Assembly (NCBI RefSeq): GCF_009363435.1
Contig: NZ_CP045354.1
Span: forward strand, 5,980,501 to 6,044,500
Direction: 5' to 3'
Origin: Labrenzia sp. THAF82
Lineage (GTDB): Bacteria > Pseudomonadota > Alphaproteobacteria > Rhizobiales > Stappiaceae
Length of the DNA: 64,000 nucleotides
The position numbers were made by a program, and so were the translations under genes. Position 1 is the stretch's first letter. The number at the start of each line of letters is the position of its first letter. Below are positions 17,819-26,494 of the stretch, piece by piece. Under the pieces are notes generated by a model. The model saw only the letters and a program-made list of their open reading frames with translations, was not told the origin of the DNA and searched no databases.

Positions 17819-18520
17819 TCAGACGGCTGAATAGCCGCCATCGACCGGATAGACCGATCCGGTGACAAAACTTGCTTTTTCGCTCAATAGCCAGGCGACG
17901 AGCGCACCAACCTCTCGCGGTTGGCCCCATCTATCCATTGGCGTCCGGGCGAGGATGGTTCCTTCTCGGCTGACATCCTCCCGAAGTCCTTCTGTCATAC
18001 CAGTCTCGATCCAGCCGGGGGCAACCGCATTGACACGAACACCATCGGCTGCCCAATTGGCGGCAAGTGCCTTGGTAAGCTGCGCAACTCCGCCTTTGGA
18101 TGCGGAATAGGCCGGAACCAGGGCCCCGCCGAAATAGCTGAGCATTGATGCCGTGTTGACGATCGCTCCGCCCGACTTTTCCAAGATTGGCTTGGCCGCA
18201 AGGCACATGCGCATCGTGCCGGTCAGATTGACGTCCAGGACCGTCATGAAATTCGACAGTTCGTATTCTTTGCCACGCATCAAAACACCAGCGCAATTGA
18301 CGAGACCGTCAAGGCCGTCAAGTCCAGCGATGCAGTTCGATACCGACAGGTCGTCTGTCACATCCAACCTGACGGCGGTGAGATGTTCGATTTGAGGACA
18401 TTGGGCAACCTCGTGGTCGGACACACCCGTTGCCGTCACTTGCCATCCGCTGTTGATCAGTTCCTGAGCGACGCCAAAGCCGATACCGCTGGTGCCACCG
18501 GTAACCAAGGCTCGTTTCAT
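17819..18520 (-). CDS. Short-chain dehydrogenase/reductase
   Basis: This 233-residue classical SDR has the cofactor loop 'TGGTSGIGFGVAQEL', an 'NCAGVL' motif, the catalytic Ser in 'NTASMLSYFGGALVP' and the YxxxK pair in 'YSASKGGVAQL', followed by 'VNAVAPGWIETGM'. It presumably oxidises or reduces a sugar or sugar-acid hydroxyl using NAD(P). Its start overlaps the kinase stop by 4 bp. In the operon context, hydroxyl oxidation of a sugar acid before the aldolase step is the likely role; the substrate cannot be read from the sequence. Confidence 0.92.
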   Translation of the reverse strand: MKRALVTGGTSGIGFGVAQELINSGWQVTATGVSDHEVAQCPQIEHLTAVRLDVTDDLSVSNCIAGLDGLDGLVNCAGVLMRGKEYELSNFMTVLDVNLTGTMRMCLAAKPILEKSGGAIVNTASMLSYFGGALVPAYSASKGGVAQLTKALAANWAADGVRVNAVAPGWIETGMTEGLREDVSREGTILARTPMDRWGQPREVGALVAWLLSEKASFVTGSVYPVDGGYSAV

Positions 18521-19440
18521 GCGGCTCTACCTTCGTTCATGAACTTTTCCACGTCCTGTCTTTTGGGCATTGGAGCAACTGCGCCAAAGCCTTGCGTTGA
18601 CAAGGCCGCTGCGGCATTCGCGTATCTTGCAGCCTCGTATGGATCCCGTCCCGCCGCCATTTCCGCAAGAAAGGCTCCGTCAAACGTATCGCCGGCTGCG
18701 GTCGCGTCAACCGGCTTGACCGGCAACCCGGGCACACGACGTCGTTCGTTGGGCAGCGCAATGAGTGTTCCCTCCTTGCCGAGCGTCAAGGCAACGATTT
18801 CACATCCAAGATTCAAATAGAAATCGGCAATCGCGTCAGGATCCGTAAGACCGGTCAGTTGCACTGCATCTTCCAATCCGGGAAGTGCAATATGTGCTCT
18901 TGCCATGGCGGCGTGGGTGACCGCACGCGCCCTTTCCAGAGGCCACAGGTTGAGCCTGAGATTGGTATCGTATGAAACCCAGCCACCAGCCTTCCGGCAA
19001 ATTTCCATGGCTGCAAAAACAGTATCTGCCGCTGTTGCGGAAATCGCCTGACTGATCCCCGACACATGTAAAATGCGCGCTCCGGAAATATACTCCAGAG
19101 GAAGGTCCGAAGGCGACATCAAGCTGGCAGCTGATCCCTTTCGCATATAGGTGAAAGAATGTCCGCGCTCGTCATGGCTGACAAAATAAATCCCGGTACG
19201 CGCGTCCCCACGCTGTTTCACGTGACAGGTGTCGACACCCTCACTTTGCCAAAGCTCCAGAAATTCCTTGCCAAAGGCATCCTTACCCAGCTGAGTCAGG
19301 TAGCCGACGGACGCATTTTGCCGCGCGGCAGCGATAGCGGCGTTGGAGGTGTCCCCACCGTGCCCCTTCAGATATCGGCCATCAGTTTGCTCGTTGAATT
19401 CGAGCATGGGTTCCCCCAGGCAAATGATGTCAGGTTGCAT
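18517..19440 (-). CDS. PfkB-family sugar kinase, KDG kinase-like
   Basis: This 307-residue ribokinase-fold enzyme shows the two PfkB signatures, 'GGDTSNAAIAAARQNASVGY' near the N terminus and the anion-hole motif 'DATAAGDTFDGAFLAEM' with the catalytic Asp near the C terminus. It resembles 2-dehydro-3-deoxygluconokinase (KdgK), which makes KDPG for the Entner-Doudoroff route. Substrate assignment within the family is unreliable without structure. It overlaps the SDR gene by 4 bp and lies 63 bp after the royal-jelly-like gene in the same unit. Confidence 0.88.
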   Translation of the reverse strand: MQPDIICLGEPMLEFNEQTDGRYLKGHGGDTSNAAIAAARQNASVGYLTQLGKDAFGKEFLELWQSEGVDTCHVKQRGDARTGIYFVSHDERGHSFTYMRKGSAASLMSPSDLPLEYISGARILHVSGISQAISATAADTVFAAMEICRKAGGWVSYDTNLRLNLWPLERARAVTHAAMARAHIALPGLEDAVQLTGLTDPDAIADFYLNLGCEIVALTLGKEGTLIALPNERRRVPGLPVKPVDATAAGDTFDGAFLAEMAAGRDPYEAARYANAAAALSTQGFGAVAPMPKRQDVEKFMNEGRAA

Positions 19441-19502
19441 GATTGGTACTCTTTGTCGGGAAAATCGGCCGCGAGCACACGCTCGCGACCGTGTGGGAAC
19501 AA

Positions 19503-20705
19503 TTATTCAGCCGTGTAGCTTTGCCCAACGCCTGGGATTCGCCAAATCCTGAAGTTCGGGATCTGCGGGTCCTCGAAATTCATGTCGCCATCCACCCAAA
19601 CGTGAAGATGGTTGGAAACAACGTAAAGGGCGCCATCAGGACCCCAAGCGAGTGTGTCCGGCCAGTTCATTTCGGGATGGTGAGCAAACCTGGACAATTG
19701 GCCGGTCTTGCCATCGAGTTTCATCAATCCATCGAGCGAGAGCGCCGTCATATAGACGTTCCCGTCCCGATCCGCTGTCATGCCGTCCGTGTTCGACGGC
19801 AAACTGGTCTCCACGCGAACCGCATTTTCAAGAACCGTCTCGCTGGTGTCGAAATCGCGCAACAGGTCGGTATCGAGGCTGTAAAGAGTATTGCCCGTAA
19901 GATTGGTCCAGTACAGCGTTCCCTTGTCACCGGACAGAGCAATTCCGTCGGCACCGGTTTTCATACCGCCGTTCTTCAAAACCTGACGGTCATTGATGTT
20001 GAAAAAGAAATGCGGCTCATCGTTGGTGAATTTGTGCTGGTCCAGCAGCCGTCTGGCGGTATTTGAATTGCTATCGTAGGCAATCAGTCCGCCGTGCAGG
20101 GGATTACAGAAAATCCCACTGTCCGTGATATAGGCAAATCCGGTGTCGTTATCGACCGCGATGTCGTTCAGAAACGAACACTTTGGATCGGCTTCGTCGG
20201 CAGAAAAGACGTACCTACCAACTTCTTCGCCAGCCTTGATGTCCCAAAGAACCAGCTTCGCATCACCTTCGGCCATCTTGCCTGCCATATGGCCCTGATC
20301 GAGTATCCACATCACATCGTTTCGATCGATTTCAAAGCCAAGTACAGCTTTAAGCCCGGACGGATTGCCGACAGCGTTCATGTCCTCCGACGGATAGGGC
20401 TCCAGAACCCATTGGTCGCCTTCCTTCACCAACCTGGATAAGGTCGCAGGCATCTCAGGCCCGGCCCAACGCGCTGTTGAAACATATATATTGCCGTCGC
20501 TGTCGAGCTTGGCTCCCTGGATGAGGGCCTTGCCGAAGATGTCGCTGTTTTCCCATGCAGATTGCACATCTTCAGAAACGACCTTGTAAGGCAGCTTGTT
20601 CCATTCTGCGATCACTTCCAGATCGGGAGCGCCCTCTGCGAAGGCCCCTCCAGCACCCAGAGCTGTCACCGCCAATGCCGCGATAGTCGATTTCAGCTGT
20701 CTCAT
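19503..20705 (-). CDS. Secreted six-bladed propeller of the royal-jelly/SMP-30-like type
   Basis: This protein of about 400 residues starts at MRQLKSTIAALAV; an upstream in-frame extension of 20 residues lacks a signal peptide. The signal peptide ends 'GGAFAEG'. The body has blade-like repeats ('GAKLDSDGNIYVSTARW', 'FLNDIAVDNDTGFAYITDSG', 'GADGIALSGDKGTLYWTNL', 'TDGMTADRDGNVYMTAL'), typical of Yellow/major-royal-jelly and gluconolactonase-like propellers. Such proteins often hydrolyse sugar lactones. Within this operon a periplasmic lactonase or binding role is plausible. It lies 28 bp after the RraA-like gene. Confidence 0.83.
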   Translation of the reverse strand: MRQLKSTIAALAVTALGAGGAFAEGAPDLEVIAEWNKLPYKVVSEDVQSAWENSDIFGKALIQGAKLDSDGNIYVSTARWAGPEMPATLSRLVKEGDQWVLEPYPSEDMNAVGNPSGLKAVLGFEIDRNDVMWILDQGHMAGKMAEGDAKLVLWDIKAGEEVGRYVFSADEADPKCSFLNDIAVDNDTGFAYITDSGIFCNPLHGGLIAYDSNSNTARRLLDQHKFTNDEPHFFFNINDRQVLKNGGMKTGADGIALSGDKGTLYWTNLTGNTLYSLDTDLLRDFDTSETVLENAVRVETSLPSNTDGMTADRDGNVYMTALSLDGLMKLDGKTGQLSRFAHHPEMNWPDTLAWGPDGALYVVSNHLHVWVDGDMNFEDPQIPNFRIWRIPGVGQSYTAE

Positions 20706-20733
20706 TTCGCGTGTCCTCCGTTTTGATTTCCGG

Positions 20734-21384
20734 TCAGATCCGGCCGTATTTCGCCAAGCCTTCACGCAAGGAGCCTGCCTGCATGATCAATTTGGCCTGC
20801 TCGGCTTCGCGAACATCGATTTCTCGTGCCATTTCAAGCACTTCCTCGGCCTTTCCAATTGGCACAACGACAACGCCATCAATGTCCCCGACCACAATGT
20901 CACCGGGATGGACGATCACATCACCCACAGGAACCGGTTCATTGGCGGCCAGGGTTTTGTGACGTCCGAGCGTCGTTCCTGGCGACGTTGCACGCGCAAA
21001 GACCGGAAAATCGTAGTCACGGCGAATTTCCGTGATGTCCCGAACCGCACCGTCAAGCACGGCACCTTCGTGTTTGTTGGCCACAGCTCCTGCGGTCATC
21101 AGTCCACCCCAAACGGCAACATTTGCGTCGCTTGCAATAGATATGACGATGATCGATCCGGGCGCGGAATCGTCAATCGCATCAAGCGCATGCTGTGGTG
21201 GGACAAACTCATCGGTTGGTCCTTCCAGCACAGTGACTGCGGGACCGACAATTTTCTTGTCATTGATGCGGGGCTTTATAGCGCCGTCCAGGTATCCCTT
21301 GCGTCCAGTCACCTTGTCCACCGCATCAGCGACCGAGGCGGTCGCGGTTTCGCGGAAACCTTCAATCAAGTCTTTAAGTTCCAT
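20734..21384 (-). CDS. RraA-family aldolase/decarboxylase-like protein
   Basis: This protein of about 216 residues starts at MELKDLIEGF. It carries the RraA/HMG-CHA aldolase fold motifs: 'GPAVTV', 'SDANVAVWGGLMTAGAVANK' and 'GAVLDGAVRDITEI' with an Arg-Asp pair like that of the metal-dependent active site, and 'PGDIVVGDIDGVVVVP'. In Pseudomonas the family member HMG aldolase cleaves 4-carboxy-4-hydroxy-2-oxoadipate-type acids; RraA homologues without activity inhibit RNase E. Here the catabolic operon and the intact Arg-Asp favour an enzymatic role on an oxo-acid. It lies 59 bp after the dehydrogenase gene. Confidence 0.85.
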   Translation of the reverse strand: MELKDLIEGFRETATASVADAVDKVTGRKGYLDGAIKPRINDKKIVGPAVTVLEGPTDEFVPPQHALDAIDDSAPGSIIVISIASDANVAVWGGLMTAGAVANKHEGAVLDGAVRDITEIRRDYDFPVFARATSPGTTLGRHKTLAANEPVPVGDVIVHPGDIVVGDIDGVVVVPIGKAEEVLEMAREIDVREAEQAKLIMQAGSLREGLAKYGRI

Positions 21385-21443
21385 TACAGACACTCCTGTT
21401 GAACCGTCCTGAAACGGTAAGTTCTTGGATGGCGGCCCTTTGC

Positions 21444-22436
21444 TCACCACGGATTGACCCAGTTATTGGGGGGAAGTCCTCGAAGTACACGCGCCAGTTC
21501 TGCACCTGCACGCCTTTGAAGCTCGCTGACGGACGCTTCCGAATACCAGCCACAATGATCGCTGAGCACGGCGTTCGGTGCGCCAAGCAACGGGTTGTCC
21601 GCAGAAGGCGGTTCGACCTGAAAAACGTCTATGCCGGCGCCGAAAATGCGCCTTGCATGCAAGGCTTCTGCGAGAGCGTTTTCATCAATCAGGCCCCCAC
21701 GCGATACATTCAGAAGAATTGTCTGGGGTTTCATCATGGCAATGCGTTTTGCATCGATGATGTTGCGTGTATCAGGCGTCAAAGGCGTATGCAGACTGAC
21801 CACATCGGCTTCACGGCAAAGGCTGTCGGGATCATGACGTTCAACGTCCCAATCCTGTCGCGTCGCTTCATCGAGGTTCGGGTCACTTACGATGACCCGA
21901 GAAAAGCCAAGGGCCCTGAAGCGTTGGCATGCAGCGCGGGCGATGCGCCCAAAACCGATCAACCCCAGCGTTGCCCCGCGGTGGCCCGGCACGGGATGTT
22001 TCTGGCCGATGCCCCAAAGCCCTTTTCTGACCTCAGCGTCTCGCGTGACGATCCGTCTTGCGACGGCAAGATAAAGAGCGAGCGCGTGGTCGCTGACTTC
22101 GTTCTCAGCGCCGTAATCGGGGATGTTGGCTATGTAAATGCCACGTTCCGTGGCTTTCTTCAGGTTCACATTGTCAACCCCGACGCCGTAACGCAGGATC
22201 AGCTTCAGGCTTGGAAAATCGTCATAAAGCGCGGGGTCGATGCGGCGCTCTCTTATGAGCACCGCAAAGACGTTCTTTTTGGACAAGGCGGAGACCGCGT
22301 CCTGATTGGGTGAAACCGGAAGTACCTTTGCACCGAACGGCTCAATGGCTTCTTGTTCCAGCTTATAGTCCGCGTACCCAGGCTCAAGCACTGCCGCAAA
22401 GGGTGTCGCTTCTAGGGAAACAGCCTCCGCCCGCAT
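21444..22436 (-). CDS. D-2-hydroxyacid dehydrogenase (CtBP-like)
   Basis: This 330-residue enzyme has the NAD-binding loop 'LGLIGFGRIARAA', the catalytic Arg in 'LNVSRGGLIDENAL', Glu in 'GAGIDVFQVEPP' and His in 'SDHCGWYSEAS', an active-site triad that looks intact. 'HCGWYSE' is the usual signature of CtBP-like 2-hydroxyacid dehydrogenases of proteobacterial catabolic clusters. It likely interconverts a 2-hydroxy acid and a 2-oxo acid. Its start is one base from the dctP stop, so it is translationally linked to the transporter. The specific acid is unknown. Confidence 0.9.
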   Translation of the reverse strand: MRAEAVSLEATPFAAVLEPGYADYKLEQEAIEPFGAKVLPVSPNQDAVSALSKKNVFAVLIRERRIDPALYDDFPSLKLILRYGVGVDNVNLKKATERGIYIANIPDYGAENEVSDHALALYLAVARRIVTRDAEVRKGLWGIGQKHPVPGHRGATLGLIGFGRIARAACQRFRALGFSRVIVSDPNLDEATRQDWDVERHDPDSLCREADVVSLHTPLTPDTRNIIDAKRIAMMKPQTILLNVSRGGLIDENALAEALHARRIFGAGIDVFQVEPPSADNPLLGAPNAVLSDHCGWYSEASVSELQRRAGAELARVLRGLPPNNWVNPW

Positions 22437-22437
22437 A

Positions 22438-23451
22438 TCACTGACCCCTGTAGTCAGCTACTGCGGCGTCGAGCTTGTTCGGCCAGTCTTCGCCGATCTC
22501 GCCAACGATGTATTCGCGCACTGCCGGCTGCGCCAGTTCACGAAACTTCGCCTTCTGTTCCGGACTGACCGGCACGACCTCGAGGCCTTTCTCACCCAGG
22601 ATTGTTGCTGCATTGGCATCCTGTGCAGCCGTCATGCCTCGATGTATGACTTTCGAGATTTCGACGCATTCATTGACGGCCTGCCTTTCGGCATCGGTAA
22701 GCCCTTCATAGAAGGCATCGTTGATCATGTAAGCGTGCCAGGAGAAAACGTGACCATCGAGCGACACATACTTCTGGTGCTGATAGAGCGACGCATTGAC
22801 GATGTTGGTAACGCCGTTTTCCTGGCCATCAACAACACCTTGCTGCAGGGCGCCAGGCAATTCCGGCCAGGGAACAGGCGTTGCAGAAGCACCCAGCGAT
22901 TCCACGAGTTTGGTCCAGACAGGCGCTGTCATGACGCGCATCTTCAGACCCTTCATGTCATCGGGCTCAGCTACCGGGACTTTTGAGTTGGTAAAGTTGC
23001 GGACGCCGTTGTCCGCCAGACCAAGAACACGAATGCCGGTCTGGCTGCGCATGTCATCGAACAGTTCCTCGCCAAATGCCCCGTCCACGATCGACCAGGC
23101 CATAGCCTGATCGTCAAAGAGGTACGGCATTGCGAATACGGCAAAGGGTTTGTAGACCGCAGAAATCGGACCATCGTGGACGACGCCCATCTGGATTGCT
23201 CCGAGCTGAAGGCCCTCTATGACCTGCCCCCCGTCACCGAGCTGCGAGGCTGGAAACACCTGAACATCGATGCTTCCGGACGTCTTGCCTTCAACGCAGG
23301 TTTCAAATGCGAGCGCAGCAGCATGTTTGGGCGACGACATGTCAGCCGCCTGAAAGTGAGCGTATTTCAGCTCCTTTGCCTGGGCGGCACCTGCCGCGGC
23401 GATGATGGCGAGTGCCGCTGTGGCACCCAATAATCTTGAAGTCCGTTTCAT
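22438..23451 (-). CDS. TRAP transporter solute-binding protein (DctP type)
   Basis: This 337-residue periplasmic binding protein has a signal peptide ending 'GAAQAKE'. It shows DctP landmarks: 'ADMSSPKHAAAL', 'VFPASQLGDGGQVIEGLQLGA' and 'MKGLKMRVM' with the Arg that binds the substrate carboxylate, then 'PGALQQGVVDGQENGVTNI'. TRAP systems use an ion gradient to import organic acids, so a carboxylate substrate such as a sugar acid is likely. It follows dctM by 18 bp and leads into the dehydrogenase gene. Confidence 0.94.
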   Translation of the reverse strand: MKRTSRLLGATAALAIIAAAGAAQAKELKYAHFQAADMSSPKHAAALAFETCVEGKTSGSIDVQVFPASQLGDGGQVIEGLQLGAIQMGVVHDGPISAVYKPFAVFAMPYLFDDQAMAWSIVDGAFGEELFDDMRSQTGIRVLGLADNGVRNFTNSKVPVAEPDDMKGLKMRVMTAPVWTKLVESLGASATPVPWPELPGALQQGVVDGQENGVTNIVNASLYQHQKYVSLDGHVFSWHAYMINDAFYEGLTDAERQAVNECVEISKVIHRGMTAAQDANAATILGEKGLEVVPVSPEQKAKFRELAQPAVREYIVGEIGEDWPNKLDAAVADYRGQ

Positions 23452-23469
23452 AGGTTTCCTCCCGGGTTG

Positions 23470-24759
23470 CTAATTCGAAAATCCGAAAAAGCGAGGTAAA
23501 GCGGTGCTGATGTTCGGCACGAGAATGACGAGCAACAGAACCAGAATTTCTGCGGCAAGGAGCGGCAGAACAGCGCGCGACAGGCCCTCGATTTTGAGGC
23601 GGCCAACCGTCGCGATGACGAAGAGAACCGGTCCGACCGGAGGCGTGATCATGCCTATGGTCAGGTTGAGCACGAGCATCATCGCGAACTGCAAGGGATC
23701 GATGCCGAACTGCAGTGCGATAGGCCCCAGAACCGGGGTGAGAATGATGAGAGCTGGCAGCGTGTCGATGAAGAGGCCGCAAACAAGGGCAAAACCGGCA
23801 AGCAGGAACAGAACCGTCAAACGATCCGTCGTTGCGCCAGATATGAGTGCAGCCAGGCTTTGCGGTATCTGCAAATATGTCAGCAGCCATCCAAAGACGG
23901 ATGCCATGGCGACAATCAAAAGCACGGACGACGTGGTTACACTGGCCCTTACAAGCACGGTGTAAAGCTTTGACCCATTCAAAGTGCGCATTGCCAGACC
24001 AAGCAGCAATGCATAGGCGGTTGCGACCGCTCCTGCTTCTGTCGGTGTGAAGACGCCACCCAAAATGCCACCGAGAATGATCAGAGGCATCAGCATTGCC
24101 GGACCAGCAGCCAGGGCACTTCTGGTGACCTCGGAACCGGACGCTCTCTTCTCGCGTCCGCGGTAACCTTTCTTCACCGACACGTAATGATTGGCTGCGG
24201 CCAGCGCCAAGCCCATGAGAAGACCGGGAACGATGCCTGCCATGAACAGCCCAGCGACCGTAACGCGATTGTCTGAGATCGCGTAAATGACCATCAGGAT
24301 CGAAGGCGGAATGATCGGCCCGATGGTTGCCGTGGCCGCGGACAGAGCACCGGCATAGTTGGGCTCGTAGCCTGCATTGCGCATCATGCGCATGACAATT
24401 GCCGAGGGACCGGCAGCATCGGCCAATGCGGAACCGGAGATACCGGCAAAGAGCATGGAAACCAGCACGTTCACATGGCCCAAGCCACCCCGAATGTGAC
24501 CGACGAGATCGTTGGCGAACCGCAGCAAGGCCGCCGTCAGGCCACAGGCCGTCATGAGTTCCGACGCGAGAATGAAAAACGGCACGGCCATCAAGGGGAA
24601 GGAATTGATGCCGCCAAACAATCGCTGCGGAATGAGCAGCGGGTTCAGCGCTCCATCCACCAGGATTGCAACTGTCGAGGCGACACCCATTGTGAAAACG
24701 ACCGGCATCCCGAGCACAAGGGTGGCGAAGAACAATATGATGAGGGTTTTTGCCATCAT
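23470..24759 (-). CDS. TRAP transporter large permease (DctM type)
   Basis: This 429-residue, highly hydrophobic protein has about 12 membrane segments. It carries 'GMPVVFTMGVASTVAI' at the N terminus, 'FVNDLVG'-like loops, 'GPSAIVMRMM' and 'GMITPPVGPVLFV', typical of the DctM family that forms the ion-coupled channel of a TRAP system. It overlaps the dctQ-type gene by 4 bp, as TRAP membrane subunits usually do. Import of an organic acid into the cytoplasm is the role; the substrate is set by the DctP partner. Confidence 0.94.
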   Translation of the reverse strand: MMAKTLIILFFATLVLGMPVVFTMGVASTVAILVDGALNPLLIPQRLFGGINSFPLMAVPFFILASELMTACGLTAALLRFANDLVGHIRGGLGHVNVLVSMLFAGISGSALADAAGPSAIVMRMMRNAGYEPNYAGALSAATATIGPIIPPSILMVIYAISDNRVTVAGLFMAGIVPGLLMGLALAAANHYVSVKKGYRGREKRASGSEVTRSALAAGPAMLMPLIILGGILGGVFTPTEAGAVATAYALLLGLAMRTLNGSKLYTVLVRASVTTSSVLLIVAMASVFGWLLTYLQIPQSLAALISGATTDRLTVLFLLAGFALVCGLFIDTLPALIILTPVLGPIALQFGIDPLQFAMMLVLNLTIGMITPPVGPVLFVIATVGRLKIEGLSRAVLPLLAAEILVLLLVILVPNISTALPRFFGFSN

Positions 24760-25262
24760 GATTGAACGTCGACCTCATCAAGATGAGTGTCGGTTTCAAA
24801 GTCTCCGGCAACGAATTTCCGGCATGTCAGCACCAGGTGGCACAGGAACAGGAATGATCCGAACGGAATGGCAAGATAGGGAATACCGCGCGAGATACCG
24901 GTCGCCATGGTTTCCTTGTTCCAGCCGAACTCGACAAACTGAATTCCAAACCAAAGAACGAGACCCATAAAGGCTGCCATGACAACGACGGCACACCACC
25001 GGATCGTCAACCGCACCGCCTTTGGCAGCAGCGCAACAAACAGATCGATCTCGACCAGCCGGCCACTTCTCAGAGCCAGTCCGGCACCGGCAAAAACACC
25101 GAAAATCATCAGAAAGCGCGCAACTTCCTCGCCCCACGCGAGGGAAGATCCGAACAGATAGCGGCCGATGACATTGGCAATCACGATCAAAAACACAATC
25201 GCCAGCGAGCTTGCGACCAGGAAACGGTTCACGGCTATCAGGACGCGTTCGAATTGCGCCAT
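24756..25262 (-). CDS. TRAP transporter small permease (DctQ type)
   Basis: This protein of about 168 residues starts at MAQFERVLIAV; the open frame upstream to 25325 overlaps the operator region. It has four membrane segments ('FLVASSLAIVFLIVIANVIG', then 'FLMIFGVFAGAGLALRSG' with the DctQ loop 'SGRLVEID', then two more). DctQ packs against DctM and is required for transport. It is the promoter-proximal gene of the unit. Its start lies 154 bp from the divergent GntR/FCD regulator, with a candidate operator between them at 25328-25344. Confidence 0.93.
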   Translation of the reverse strand: MAQFERVLIAVNRFLVASSLAIVFLIVIANVIGRYLFGSSLAWGEEVARFLMIFGVFAGAGLALRSGRLVEIDLFVALLPKAVRLTIRWCAVVVMAAFMGLVLWFGIQFVEFGWNKETMATGISRGIPYLAIPFGSFLFLCHLVLTCRKFVAGDFETDTHLDEVDVQS

Positions 25263-25327
25263 CAGGTTCCTCCCAAGTGTGGAGTGCCGATCCGACGTGG
25301 CCTCCGATTTTCGGAGTACTGGCATAC

Positions 25328-25344
25328 TGGCATACAGTATGTCA
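25328..25344. promoter_or_regulatory. Candidate GntR/FCD operator palindrome
   Basis: This is a 17-bp near-perfect inverted repeat: TGGCATAC at 25328-25335, centre base A at 25336, GTATGTCA at 25337-25344, with one mismatch between arms. It lies in the 154-bp gap between the divergent dctQ-type and GntR/FCD genes, 66 bp upstream of the dctQ start and 73 bp upstream of the gntR start. A second CATACTG/CAGTATG palindrome overlaps it (25323-25341), and the ACTGGCAT sequence is repeated beside it. Such sites fit FCD-family binding, but assignment to this regulator is inferred. Confidence 0.6.
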
Positions 25345-25416
25345 ATGACAAAAATACTGTGCGCCAGTCACGAATCCGGTCTATAAGCCGTCTCCAACCG
25401 GAGGTTTCATGGTGTC

Positions 25417-26061
25417 ATGTTGAAAATCGAGCGACCGAAATCGTTTGCCGAACAGGTCTCTGACGTGCTGCGTGCTCAAATCATCAGCGGTGAGCGGGAC
25501 ATGGGCGAAGCCCTGTCGGAAACGAAGATTGCAAAGGAACTCGGAGTAAGCAGAACACCGGTCAGGGAGGCCTTTGCCAGACTGGAACTGGAAGGACTGG
25601 TACACACGGAACCGCAACGGGGAACATTCGTTTTCACGCTCGACCGATGTTCATTGCTTGATATTTGCGATGTGCGTGTAAGCCTGGAAACAGCCGCCTT
25701 GAAAAAGGCAATGGAACGGGATCCGAAAGGACTTGCGAAAAGCCTGAAGGAAATCACCAAGAAGATGACCAGGGCCCGAAAGAAGGGCGACGAACGCGAC
25801 TATCTCGGCCTGGATACGGAGTTCCACCAAAGGCTATTCGATCACGCAAAAAACCAATTCCTGAACGACGCCTATCAGACAATCGCGGCGAAGATGGCCT
25901 GTTTAAGGAACAAGTTGGGCAATCATCCTGAACACATGGAAAAGTCCTTCGCGGAACACGTTGAAATCGCGTCGCTTCTGGAAAACGAAAAAACAGATGA
26001 AGCCATTGACGTGATGATCAGGCATATCGGCCGCAAGGAAGGCTCTTACTGGAACAAGTGA
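25417..26061 (+). CDS. GntR-family regulator with FCD domain
   Basis: This 214-residue regulator has an N-terminal winged helix (residues about 5-70, 'ALSETKIAKELGVSRTPVREAFARLELEGLV') and a C-terminal FCD effector domain (about 80-210) with three metal-binding His-type positions ('GLDTEFHQRLFDHA', 'FAEHVEIASLL', 'MIRHIGRKEGSY'). It is transcribed divergently from the TRAP catabolic unit and most likely represses it until a pathway intermediate binds. GGAGG lies 12 bases before the ATG, slightly long. The upstream palindrome is a likely operator. Confidence 0.92.
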   Translation: MLKIERPKSFAEQVSDVLRAQIISGERDMGEALSETKIAKELGVSRTPVREAFARLELEGLVHTEPQRGTFVFTLDRCSLLDICDVRVSLETAALKKAMERDPKGLAKSLKEITKKMTRARKKGDERDYLGLDTEFHQRLFDHAKNQFLNDAYQTIAAKMACLRNKLGNHPEHMEKSFAEHVEIASLLENEKTDEAIDVMIRHIGRKEGSYWNK

Positions 26062-26087
26062 AGATCCGTTCGCAGGAAAACGCAGTG

Positions 26088-26318
26088 CTAAGACGCGAGA
26101 AGATTGTTTGTCAAAGCAATCGCGATGGCGTGTTCCCGGGTTTTCGCACCAAGTTTACGCCGCGCGTTTCGGATATGAAATTCCACGGTAATCGGAGCGA
26201 TACCAAGGGTGGATGCAATGCGTTGCGGACGTTCACCAGAGGCCAGTTCAATCAGGCATTCGCATTCCCGCTGCGTGAGAGGCTCAAACGCGCTTTCGAT
26301 CCGTGCAAATGCTCCCAT
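26088..26318 (-). CDS. LuxR-type helix-turn-helix-only protein
   Basis: A small protein of about 76 residues starts at MGAFARIESAF, with AGGAGGG 12 bases upstream; a start at 26342 would add eight residues. It is essentially a LuxR/NarL DNA-binding domain: 'LTQRECECLIELASGERPQRIASTLGI', then 'ITVEFHIRNARRKLGAKTREHAIAIAL'. No sensory domain is visible. The open frame further upstream to 26522 overlaps the LuxR-hydrolase gene and lacks domain character. It converges on gntR and is divergent from the LuxR-hydrolase gene 176 bp away. It might bind the same sites as its neighbour. Confidence 0.75.
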   Translation of the reverse strand: MGAFARIESAFEPLTQRECECLIELASGERPQRIASTLGIAPITVEFHIRNARRKLGAKTREHAIAIALTNNLLAS

Positions 26319-26494
26319 GGTCTTGCTCGACCCTCCTGACATTGACCTTGTCGAATCTACGTAACAACTTACTTCCCTTAGGGCATGACCAATATTGGGT
26401 ATGCACGAGCGAAACATGGAACGGGCGTCGGTGCGGTTTTCGATTCGCTCTCGGGAAACACAAGTAATTGTCCAGTACGGAGCATTGAAAAGCC

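Noticed and set aside
23342..24811. Minus-strand frame of 489 codons overlapping the TRAP permease gene
   Set aside because: It is a shifted frame over dctM; its product is Cys/His/Arg-rich with no family pattern, whereas dctM is clear.
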